From Ruminococcus sp. UBA5884 (GTDB taxonomy: Bacteria > Bacillota > Clostridia > Oscillospirales > Ruminococcaceae): a stretch of DNA of 5,389 bases. The stretch is taken from positions 1 to 5,389 of the forward strand of contig DJFA01000037.1 of the NCBI GenBank assembly GCA_002431975.1, in the 5' to 3' direction. Below, piece by piece: positions 1 to 4,290 of the stretch. Under the pieces are notes generated by a model. The model saw only the letters and a list, made by a program, of their open reading frames with translations. It searched no databases and was not told the origin of the DNA. The translations under genes were made by a program, and so were the position numbers. Every line of letters starts with the position of its first letter. Within the stretch, counting starts at the first letter, position 1.

Positions 1-83
1 GGGACGAAGTCCCTGCCCTATAACGCTTTTTTAGTTTTTTGTCAAACTTTTTTTAAAAAAAGTTTGAGCAAACGATAGTTTGC
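1..83. repeat. Intergenic palindrome cluster upstream of the fumarase gene
   Basis: Three inverted repeats lie in a row. Positions 1-13 form a 5-bp stem (GGGAC/GTCCC, loop GAA). Positions 42-67 are a perfect 26-bp palindrome made of TCAAAC, seven T, seven A and GTTTGA. Positions 68-83 form a 6-bp stem (GCAAAC/GTTTGC, loop GATA). No coding frame is visible here. The T7A7 palindrome can form a hairpin on either strand and ends in a T or A run, so it could act as a weak bidirectional terminator for whatever lies upstream. It could equally be part of an interspersed intergenic repeat. The palindromes are directly visible; the role is inference. Confidence 0.5.
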
Positions 84-132
84 TGAACTTCTGTAATCTG
101 TATTAAATGAAAATAAAAAGGAAGTGTTATTC

Positions 133-975
133 TTGCGTACAATAAATGTCAGGATAATTGAAGATACAATACGTGACCTCTGCATAAAAGCTAATCTTTA
201 TCTTCCAAAAAGCCTTGAAGATAAAATTGCTGAATGCGGAAAATGTGAACAGTCAGCAGCCGGAAAAGCTGTTTTTCAGGATTTGTGCGATAATATAAAG
301 GCTGCAAAGGAAGAAAATCTCCCGATATGTCAGGATACAGGAATGGCTGTCATATTCTTAAAAATAGGTCAGGACGTTCATTTTGAGGGCGGCTCTTTAA
401 GAGATGCCATAAACAAAGGCGTTTCAAGAGGCTATACAGAGGGATTTTTAAGATGTTCCGTAGTGGGCGACCCTCTCGAACGTGTAAATACCGGCGACAA
501 TACCCCTCCTGTAGTCCATACTGAAATAACTGACGGTGAAAGCGTTCAGATAGATGTATGTCCTAAAGGATTCGGAAGTGAAAATATGTCTGCCCTTAAA
601 ATGTTCACTCCGTCTGCCACACATGACGATATAGTCCGTTTTGTAACCGACAGTATCGCAAAAGCCGGAAGCAACCCATGTCCTCCGATAGTTGTAGGAG
701 TCGGTATAGGCGGAAATTTTGAATACTGTGCATATCTTGCAAAAAAAGCTCTCTGCCGTGACGTTTCAGTCAGAAACAGCAAGACTCTTTATGCAGAACT
801 CGAAAATAAAATGCTCAGCGAAATAAACAAGCTCGGCATAGGCCCTCAGGGATTCGGCGGAACAGTTACTGCTCTGGCTGTCAATATTGAGGAAGCTCCT
901 ACCCATATTGCAGGTCTGCCGGTGGCTGTCAATGTAGGCTGTCATGTAACACGTCATGCGTCTGCTGTAATATAA
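133..975 (+). CDS. fumA: Fumarate hydratase class I, alpha (Fe-S) subunit
   Basis: This 280-residue protein is the N-terminal-domain subunit of the two-component class I fumarase/tartrate dehydratase family, which interconverts fumarate and malate in the cytoplasm with an oxygen-sensitive [4Fe-4S] cluster. The three expected cluster cysteines are visible: C66 in LPICQDTG, C183 in GSNPCPP and C270 in NVGCHVTRHAS. The substrate-site segments NTGDNTPPVVHTEI (119-132) and CPKGFGSEN (143-151) are also present. Length is normal for an alpha subunit. I chose TTG at 133 because the protein then begins MRTINV as relatives do, and GGAAG at 120-124 sits 8 nt upstream; GTG at 124 lies inside that ribosome site. 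The activity also needs a beta subunit, normally encoded next door, but none follows. Related L-tartrate dehydratase alpha (TtdA) cannot be fully excluded. No convincing promoter is visible; a weak TTGCTG...TTAAAT pair lies at 80-108. Confidence 0.9.
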   Translation: MRTINVRIIEDTIRDLCIKANLYLPKSLEDKIAECGKCEQSAAGKAVFQDLCDNIKAAKEENLPICQDTGMAVIFLKIGQDVHFEGGSLRDAINKGVSRGYTEGFLRCSVVGDPLERVNTGDNTPPVVHTEITDGESVQIDVCPKGFGSENMSALKMFTPSATHDDIVRFVTDSIAKAGSNPCPPIVVGVGIGGNFEYCAYLAKKALCRDVSVRNSKTLYAELENKMLSEINKLGIGPQGFGGTVTALAVNIEEAPTHIAGLPVAVNVGCHVTRHASAVI

Positions 976-977
976 CG

Positions 978-1015
978 CCAATTTGACAACAAAACATACA
1001 AAATTTTTCGTTTAT
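978..1015. repeat. Left flank of interspersed repeat, copy 1
   Basis: CCAATTTGACAACAAAA (978-994) and AATTTTTCGTTTAT (1002-1015) recur at 5339-5355 (16 of 17 identical) and 5376-5389 (14 of 14 identical). The separating gap is 7 nt here and 20 nt there. Both copies begin a few bases after a stop codon. This copy runs straight into the nested palindrome at 1018-1090, so flank and palindrome probably form one unit. Confidence 0.6.
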
Positions 1016-1017
1016 TC

Positions 1018-1090
1018 TGTAGGGGCGACCATTGGTCGCCCGCCTGAATTATGGTTAAACCATAACGGACGACCGATGGTCACCCCTACA
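1018..1090. repeat. 73-bp nested palindromic repeat element
   Basis: The two ends (1018-1041 and 1067-1090) are 24-nt inverted repeats matching at 21 of 24 positions and both starting TGTAGGGG. The left arm is itself a hairpin (GGGCGACC, loop ATT, GGTCGCCC). The centre holds another near-perfect palindrome, TTATGGTT-A-AACCATAA, at 1049-1065. This is the architecture of a small non-autonomous or REP/MITE-like repeat. No transposase is present. Its RNA could fold into a long hairpin between the fumarase gene and the acyltransferase gene and may attenuate readthrough; that role is inferred. Confidence 0.7.
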
Positions 1091-1132
1091 AAACAAATCA
1101 GCGTTAATATAAAACAAAAGGGAGATATGTCT

Positions 1133-1933
1133 ATGGAAAAAATAACTTGCGAAAAAGACCTTGCCGGTCTTAAAAATAATAAAATACTCGGAACATTTCC
1201 GGAAATGGATAAGTCTGCAATCAGATTTCAGGGTGTAAACAATGTTCTTTTCTGCGAAGAACATGTATGCCTCAAAAACAGCAATATAAACTTCAAATGC
1301 GACAACTCACTCGTATACCTCGGAAAAAGCAACAGACATTACTGTGTCCATATCGTTGTATTCAACAATTCTGTATGCCATATCGGCAGAAACAACTCAT
1401 TTACTGATAAAATAACTCTCCTTCTCTCAGAACAGAAACATATATTTATAGGTGATGACAATATGTTCTCAAGAGGAATATGGTTCAGAATTGCTGACCC
1501 TCATCTCATCTATTCCACTGAAAACTTTACAAGAAAAAATCCAAGCAGAAGCATTTTTATCGGCGACCATGTATGGGTTGCTCAGGACGCTATGATACTC
1601 AAAGGCTCAAGAATAGCCTCAGGAAGCATTATAGGTGCTATGTCACTCGTATCCGGAAAAACTGTCCCGTCAAACGTTTCATTCGCCGGAAATCCTTCAA
1701 AGCTTATATCTAAAAATGTTTTCTGGGACAGAACATCTGCTCACGATTTTACTGACAGCGAAACCGCAAAATACAGCGTCATGAAAACTGATAAGTTCAT
1801 TTTCAGTTATGACGAAAAGGAATATATTTCCCCTGAATCAATTGATGAGGCTTTCAGCAGAAAAATTACTGCTGAGGAAAAACTCTCTTTCATTCAGCAG
1901 ATGAAACATTCAAAAAACCGCTTTTCATTATAA
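1133..1933 (+). CDS. Left-handed beta-helix (hexapeptide-repeat) acyltransferase
   Basis: This 266-residue protein looks like a member of the hexapeptide-repeat acetyltransferase superfamily, trimeric cytoplasmic enzymes that move acetyl or other acyl groups from acyl-CoA to sugars or other acceptors. The clearest part is residues 104-193, with IFIGDDN, ADPHLIY (H124 is a candidate catalytic histidine), SIFIGDHVWVAQDAMILKG, IASGSIIGA and VPSNVSFAGNPSKLI. This matches the terminal coils and the usual GNPAK-type ending of polysaccharide-associated acetyltransferases. Residues 1-100 are more divergent but beta-rich. The C-terminal 70 residues form a non-helix tail of unknown role. I start at ATG 1133 because AGGGAG (1119-1124) lies 8 nt upstream; ATG 1127 is only 2 nt away. 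The frame stays open upstream to 983, but that part translates the palindromic repeat. The next gene begins 19 nt after the stop, suggesting an operon. The substrate is not predictable. Confidence 0.8.
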   Translation: MEKITCEKDLAGLKNNKILGTFPEMDKSAIRFQGVNNVLFCEEHVCLKNSNINFKCDNSLVYLGKSNRHYCVHIVVFNNSVCHIGRNNSFTDKITLLLSEQKHIFIGDDNMFSRGIWFRIADPHLIYSTENFTRKNPSRSIFIGDHVWVAQDAMILKGSRIASGSIIGAMSLVSGKTVPSNVSFAGNPSKLISKNVFWDRTSAHDFTDSETAKYSVMKTDKFIFSYDEKEYISPESIDEAFSRKITAEEKLSFIQQMKHSKNRFSL

Positions 1934-1952
1934 AAAATGAGGTGATTTCACT

Positions 1953-2264
1953 ATGACAAGCTATCCCGAAATTACAAAGGTTTCAGACGAAATCGTAAAG
2001 CTTTGCCCAAGTATCATAAAAATTATGCTCATAAGCTTCAAAACCGATAACTTCAACCGCATAAAAAGCTTTAAACTCGCTCTCATAGTCGGCGATGGCA
2101 TAAAAAGTATGCCAGAACTCGAATGCAGCCTCTATATGCAGATAGACAGCGATATTCCTTTTGACCTTGTTTTCTACAGTATTTCCGAATGGAACGAATT
2201 TAAAGACAATGAGGATACCTTTGCATGGAAAATAAATAATACAGGGGCGGTGCTTTATGGGTAG
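1953..2264 (+). CDS. Degenerate MNT-type nucleotidyltransferase, partner of HEPN protein
   Basis: This 103-residue protein resembles the small MNT nucleotidyltransferase-fold proteins that pair with HEPN proteins. The C-terminal half, DIPFDLVFYS...EFKDNEDTFAWKI...GAVLYG (67-103), fits the family pattern of a vD-hydrophobic strand, an xxEF segment, and an ending in GxVLYG. Residues 26-46 align without gaps to the signature region (GSxxxG followed by SDIDL), but the key residues are gone: the GS pair is S28-F29 and the DxD aspartates are F40 and L42. Only D71, possibly the third acidic position, remains. It therefore appears catalytically dead but not disrupted: there is no frameshift, and it has a good GAGGTGA site 7 nt before the ATG. 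It overlaps the next gene by 8 nt, implying translational coupling. In active systems such a protein is the antitoxin and modifies the HEPN toxin; here it could only bind it. The family call is inferred from the pattern. Confidence 0.6.
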   Translation: MTSYPEITKVSDEIVKLCPSIIKIMLISFKTDNFNRIKSFKLALIVGDGIKSMPELECSLYMQIDSDIPFDLVFYSISEWNEFKDNEDTFAWKINNTGAVLYG

Positions 2265-2691
2265 AGGCTACAGGGACAACGACAGCCGCCAGTATGACAG
2301 ATGGATGGTTTATGCTTATACCGACCTCTTTTCTGCAAGAAAACTCGCTGAAGACGAAAGATGTCAGCGTAACGCCGTTTTTCACTGCCAGCAGTGCATA
2401 GAAAAAGCTCTCAAAGCTTACCTTATGTTCAAACGTCACCGCCTTTATGATGGTCATAACCTTACATGGCTCTGCAAACAGGCTATGCAGTATGACCACA
2501 ATTTTGAAAAATGGCTCGAAAAAAGTACTGCTGTCAATAAATTTTATATCGAAACAAGATATCCGTCAGATACTATGATTGATATTACTACTGAAATGTT
2601 AAACGACCTCATAGAATCCACTTTTGATATTCTCGAATTCATTACTCAGCTTATCCATTATGACTATATGAGCAGCCGCAGAAAAAATTAA
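2257..2691 (+). CDS. HEPN domain protein, putative toxin partner
   Basis: This 144-residue helical protein matches the HEPN family of the COG2250 type. Residues 16-60 (WMVYAYTDLFSARKLAEDE, then NAVFHCQQCIEKALKAYL) carry the hallmark FHxQQxxEKALKA helix. GHNLTWL (66-72) is the usual HxLxxL segment, and FYIETRYPSD (96-105) the usual Y..tRYPd segment. HEPN proteins paired with MNT proteins are often toxins acting on RNA, but the Rx4-6H RNase motif near the C-terminal helix is not seen here, so nuclease activity is doubtful. RNAVFH (38-43) fits that pattern only in the wrong helix. The start at 2257 lies inside the upstream gene (8-nt overlap), with only a weak GGGGCGG site before it, so expression probably depends on coupling. 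Alternatives are a non-toxic HEPN scaffold or a ligand-binding protein. Confidence 0.75.
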   Translation: MGRGYRDNDSRQYDRWMVYAYTDLFSARKLAEDERCQRNAVFHCQQCIEKALKAYLMFKRHRLYDGHNLTWLCKQAMQYDHNFEKWLEKSTAVNKFYIETRYPSDTMIDITTEMLNDLIESTFDILEFITQLIHYDYMSSRRKN

Positions 2692-2700
2692 TTATATTTA

Positions 2701-2729
2701 TAGACATTTTCGGAATATTATGATATAAT
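2701..2729 (+). promoter_or_regulatory. Sigma-70 type promoter for the lipoprotein gene
   Basis: TAGACA (2701-2706; 5 of 6 to consensus), a 17-nt spacer and a perfect TATAAT (2724-2729) preceded by TG at 2721-2722 (extended -10). The expected transcript start is near 2736, giving a leader of about 55-60 nt before ATG 2793. It also argues against ATG 2742, which would be nearly leaderless. The promoter lies 10 nt after the HEPN stop codon, so the lipoprotein gene is probably transcribed independently. Confidence 0.75.
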
Positions 2730-2792
2730 ATCTATTAACAAATGAAAATTTTTATCCGGTCAAATCCGGACTATATTAAATCAAGGAGGTTT

Positions 2793-3491
2793 ATGCTGCT
2801 GTTCCTTTATGGCGGCATATTTGAAAATATGAAATCATTCAGAAAACTTTCAGTAATTCTTTCTGCAATCCTCATTTCAGCTTCACTGATGACGGGATGC
2901 AACGGAAAAGACGACAGTTCCTCAAACAGCATTGTCTACTATGACTCATCATCTTCTTCAGGTGCTATGCTCGGTGATGACAGCTCTTCTGCTTCAGTGC
3001 CTGATGCAGCTGCACAGACCGTTACAGAAGCCGCTCCGCCGGTAAACTCGGTTGACGGCACTATAGGCGATACCCTTGAGCAAGGCGGTATTTCCGTAAC
3101 TCTCGAAGATGCTGCAATTACAGTTGAAAAAACTGCTGACAATACTACTCTTATGTATGCAGTCCTCAATATAAAAAATACTACTGAGGCAGATATTGAA
3201 GTAAACCGTCTTTCAGACTTCACTATCTCCGTTGACGGAAAAGATGCAGGTATGAGTGCAATTACTTCATCTACTGCAAATTCCGCCGCTGTTCAGAAAC
3301 TCAGAGATACTGATGTCGAGAAATTAAGCGGCACTGCTGCTTCCGGAAACTCAATCAAAGGCTATATATCTTTTGAAGTCCCTGAAAATGCTTCGGAAAT
3401 AACTGTAACATATCTTCCTTACAAATACTCAGATACACAGGAAAATACTCTTGGATATAATTTCAATTTCAATAAATCCGATTTAAAATAA
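2793..3491 (+). CDS. Lipoprotein with DUF4352-like beta-sandwich domain
   Basis: This 232-residue secreted protein is likely anchored on the outside of the membrane. Numbered from the internal ATG 2829, MKSFRKLSVILSAILISAS followed by LMTGC is a lipoprotein signal peptide with lipobox and C24 as the lipidated residue. Then comes a Ser/Asp/Ala-rich linker (about 25-75) and a domain (about 79-215) beginning IGDTLEQGGISVTLEDA. That domain contains YAVLNIKNTTEADIEV, DFTISVDG, KGYISFEVPENASEITVTY and a final Y-N-F strand, the pattern of DUF4352-type immunoglobulin-like domains. No enzymatic residues are evident. Start choice is uncertain. AAGGAGG (2783-2789) lies only 3 nt before ATG 2793, which is close but clearly the only good ribosome site. 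ATG 2829 gives a cleaner signal peptide but has no ribosome site. The function is unknown, perhaps envelope-associated ligand binding. Confidence 0.85.
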   Translation: MLLFLYGGIFENMKSFRKLSVILSAILISASLMTGCNGKDDSSSNSIVYYDSSSSSGAMLGDDSSSASVPDAAAQTVTEAAPPVNSVDGTIGDTLEQGGISVTLEDAAITVEKTADNTTLMYAVLNIKNTTEADIEVNRLSDFTISVDGKDAGMSAITSSTANSAAVQKLRDTDVEKLSGTAASGNSIKGYISFEVPENASEITVTYLPYKYSDTQENTLGYNFNFNKSDLK

Positions 3492-3500
3492 ATTTTTCCT

Positions 3501-3589
3501 CTTTTCCCTGTGTGTGCTGGGGTGATTTCTCTTACTGTTTGACGTCAAACAATTACAACGATTTTTTTCCGTACGTGTAGGAGTGATTC
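3501..3589 (+). repeat. Pair of degenerate type I-E CRISPR-like repeats (candidate)
   Basis: Two 28-nt units, 3501-3528 and 3562-3589, start exactly 61 nt apart, the usual repeat-plus-spacer period of type I-E arrays. Both follow the Firmicutes I-E layout as I remember it: a T-rich start, a pyrimidine arm, a GT-rich loop, then GG(G/A)GTGATT. They match each other at 18 of 28 positions. One stem pair covaries, C3506-G3521 in the first and T3567-A3582 in the second. The 33-nt spacer (3529-3561) contains the 14-bp palindrome at 3537-3550. There are no cas genes here, no third unit at the next period on either side, and the repeats are far from identical. It may be a decayed remnant or coincidence; GGGGTGATT also resembles the ribosome site before 1953. 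Confidence 0.25.
3537..3550. promoter_or_regulatory. Perfect 14-bp palindrome, possible operator
   Basis: GTTTGACGTCAAAC is a perfect dyad about 45 nt downstream of the lipoprotein stop. It could be a binding site for a dimeric regulator. As a hairpin it lacks a loop and has no T run after it, so it is a poor terminator. No gene starts immediately after it, and its role is not known. Confidence 0.3.
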
Positions 3590-3632
3590 ACTTAACAGAA
3601 TAATACACCATTTATGCAAAGTGCTAAAAATA

Positions 3633-3698
3633 TTGCTTTAATTTTAGTGTAGTTTATACAAAAAATATCTTGCTTATTTTCTCTGTATGGTGTATATT
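3633..3698 (+). promoter_or_regulatory. Two tandem promoter-like sites in the gene-poor region
   Basis: TTGCTT (3633-3638) with a 16-nt spacer to TATACA (3655-3660), then TTGCTT (3670-3675) with a 17-nt spacer to TATATT (3693-3698). Both precede the terminator at 3748-3776 with no open frame between. A 9-bp inverted repeat, ATACACCAT (3603-3611) and ATGGTGTAT (3687-3695), encloses both and overlaps the second -10. In DNA this AT-rich, promoter-like matches arise easily by chance. Confidence 0.3.
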
Positions 3699-3704
3699 AT
3701 ATGT

Positions 3705-3776
3705 AACAGATAAATAATAAAACCCTTAAAATATTTTTGATGGCATCAACGGCATACCTCTCTGTATGCCGTTTTT
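3705..3776 (+). ncRNA. Possible short non-coding transcript
   Basis: This is the interval between the expected start for the TTGCTT/TATATT promoter and the end of the intrinsic terminator, about 70 nt. It contains no open frame with a ribosome site. It has an AT-rich 5' part, a short GATGGCATC dyad (3739-3747) and the terminator hairpin. I recognise no known RNA family. The call rests only on promoter-like plus terminator sequence; the terminator may instead serve long readthrough from the lipoprotein gene. Confidence 0.2.
3748..3776 (+). terminator. Intrinsic terminator
   Basis: A perfect 10-bp stem AACGGCATAC/GTATGCCGTT (3748-3757 with 3764-3773), loop CTCTCT, and a T run at 3772-3776. A second T run follows at 3784-3789. 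It lies 257 nt after the lipoprotein stop, so it either ends a long 3' untranslated region or a separate short transcript. It also insulates the tRNA promoter. Confidence 0.75.
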
Positions 3777-3865
3777 GCCGCCGTTTTTTATTCCCGTTCT
3801 TTACTTGACTATACCTTTTTTCAAATGTACAAGTATTTTAATTAACACAAATTTTTCTTAAACTA

Positions 3866-3894
3866 TTGACTTTTAATCAACTCTGTGCTATACT
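3866..3894 (+). promoter_or_regulatory. Promoter of the tRNA-Thr gene
   Basis: TTGACT (3866-3871), a 17-nt spacer and TATACT (3889-3894), with TG at 3886-3887 making an extended -10. The predicted start near 3901 leaves a leader of only about 9 nt before the tRNA. This is a near-consensus strong promoter, as expected for a stable RNA gene. Confidence 0.8.
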
Positions 3895-3909
3895 ATCTAA
3901 TAGTTTGAT

Positions 3910-3982
3910 GCTGTTTTAGCTCAGTCGGCAGAGCACTTCCTTGGTAAGGAAGAGGTCGGCGGTTCAAATCCGCTAAACAGCT
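3910..3982 (+). tRNA. tRNA-Thr (anticodon GGT)
   Basis: The 73-nt cloverleaf is complete. The acceptor stem is GCTGTTT/AAACAGC with all 7 pairs; the D stem is GCTC/GAGC; the anticodon stem is CTTCC/GGAAG around loop TTGGTAA, with anticodon GGT at 3943-3945. The variable loop is AGGTC, and the T arm is GGCGG-TTCAAAT-CCGCT with one G-T end pair. GGT reads ACC and ACU threonine codons. The discriminator base is T. CCA is not encoded, so it must be added after transcription. The gene is a single unit with its own promoter and terminator. Confidence 0.96.
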
Positions 3983-4003
3983 TTATATTATAAACCCAGT
4001 AAA

Positions 4004-4041
4004 CACACCGTTTGAAAAGCTTTCAGACGGTGCGTTTTTTT
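4004..4041 (+). terminator. Intrinsic terminator of the tRNA-Thr unit
   Basis: A long stem pairs 4004-4017 with 4021-4034 (core CACCGTTTGAAA with TTTCAGACGGTG, one G-T pair and one A-C mismatch near the base), loop AGC, then seven T at 4035-4041. It starts 22 nt after the tRNA and is a textbook Rho-independent terminator. Confidence 0.9.
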
Positions 4042-4042
4042 G

Positions 4043-4071
4043 TGTATGGGCGATAAGTGGTCGCCCATACA
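4043..4071. repeat. Short hairpin of the GGGCGACC repeat family
   Basis: An 11-bp perfect stem, TGTATGGGCGA/TCGCCCATACA, with a 7-nt loop. Its first 24 nt match the left arm of the 1018-1090 element at 20 of 24 positions, so it is a minimal, single-hairpin relative. It begins 2 nt after the T run of the tRNA terminator. Confidence 0.6.
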
Positions 4072-4290
4072 GATTATGAAGAAAATTTCATTGTCTAATT
4101 GATGTTATTTTATCTGTTCAGAAGCTTTGCTGAAATTTTCTTTTTCGGTTATAATTCAATCTTATAATTATGATAAAAAAACAATAAATATGATAGATTA
4201 ATTAAAAAAAATAATGTATAATCAATTACAGAAATCAATGAAGCGGAAAAAAATTTTTTTTAATAATTTATCAGAAAGGAAGTAACGGAT
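4072..4290 (+). promoter_or_regulatory. AT-rich leader region with candidate promoters for the GH5 gene
   Basis: No gene is visible here. Two promoter candidates precede the GH5 gene: TTGCTG (4127-4132) with a 17-nt spacer to TATAAT (4150-4155), and TATAAT (4217-4222) with only a weak TAGATT (4194-4199) as -35. A run of seven A followed by eight T (4247-4261) lies in the leader and may bend the DNA. The ribosome site AAGGAAG (4276-4282) sits 8 nt before ATG 4291. Confidence 0.45.

Noticed and set aside
546..981. Reverse-strand open frames opposite the fumarase gene
   Set aside because: They are shadows of a confidently identified gene, with no family pattern of their own.
983..988. Perfect TTGACA as a promoter -35 for the acyltransferase
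   Set aside because: No -10-like hexamer lies 16-18 nt downstream; the nearest, TATTCT, is 24 nt away.
983..1132. N-terminal extension of the acyltransferase reading frame
   Set aside because: It translates the palindromic repeat, has no ribosome site, and the AGGGAG site is correctly spaced for ATG 1133.
2370..2387. RNAVFH in the HEPN protein as the Rx4-6H catalytic motif
   Set aside because: It lies in the early FHxQQ helix, where the histidine is a general family feature, not in the C-terminal helix where the RNase motif sits.
2200..2499. Reverse-strand frame across the MNT/HEPN junction
   Set aside because: It overlaps two better supported genes on the other strand, and its sequence shows no recognisable domain.
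3535..3603. A 22-codon frame starting at CTG after GGGGTGATT
   Set aside because: It has no standard start codon, and its product ends across the second degenerate repeat, so it is better explained as non-coding.
4004..4041. Part of the GGGCGACC repeat family
   Set aside because: Its stem sequence (CACCGTTTGAAA) is unrelated, and it ends in seven T, so it is an ordinary terminator.
3910..4071. tRNA-Thr 3' end as an integration (att) site
   Set aside because: No direct repeat of the tRNA 3' end and no integrase or phage-like gene is present in the window.
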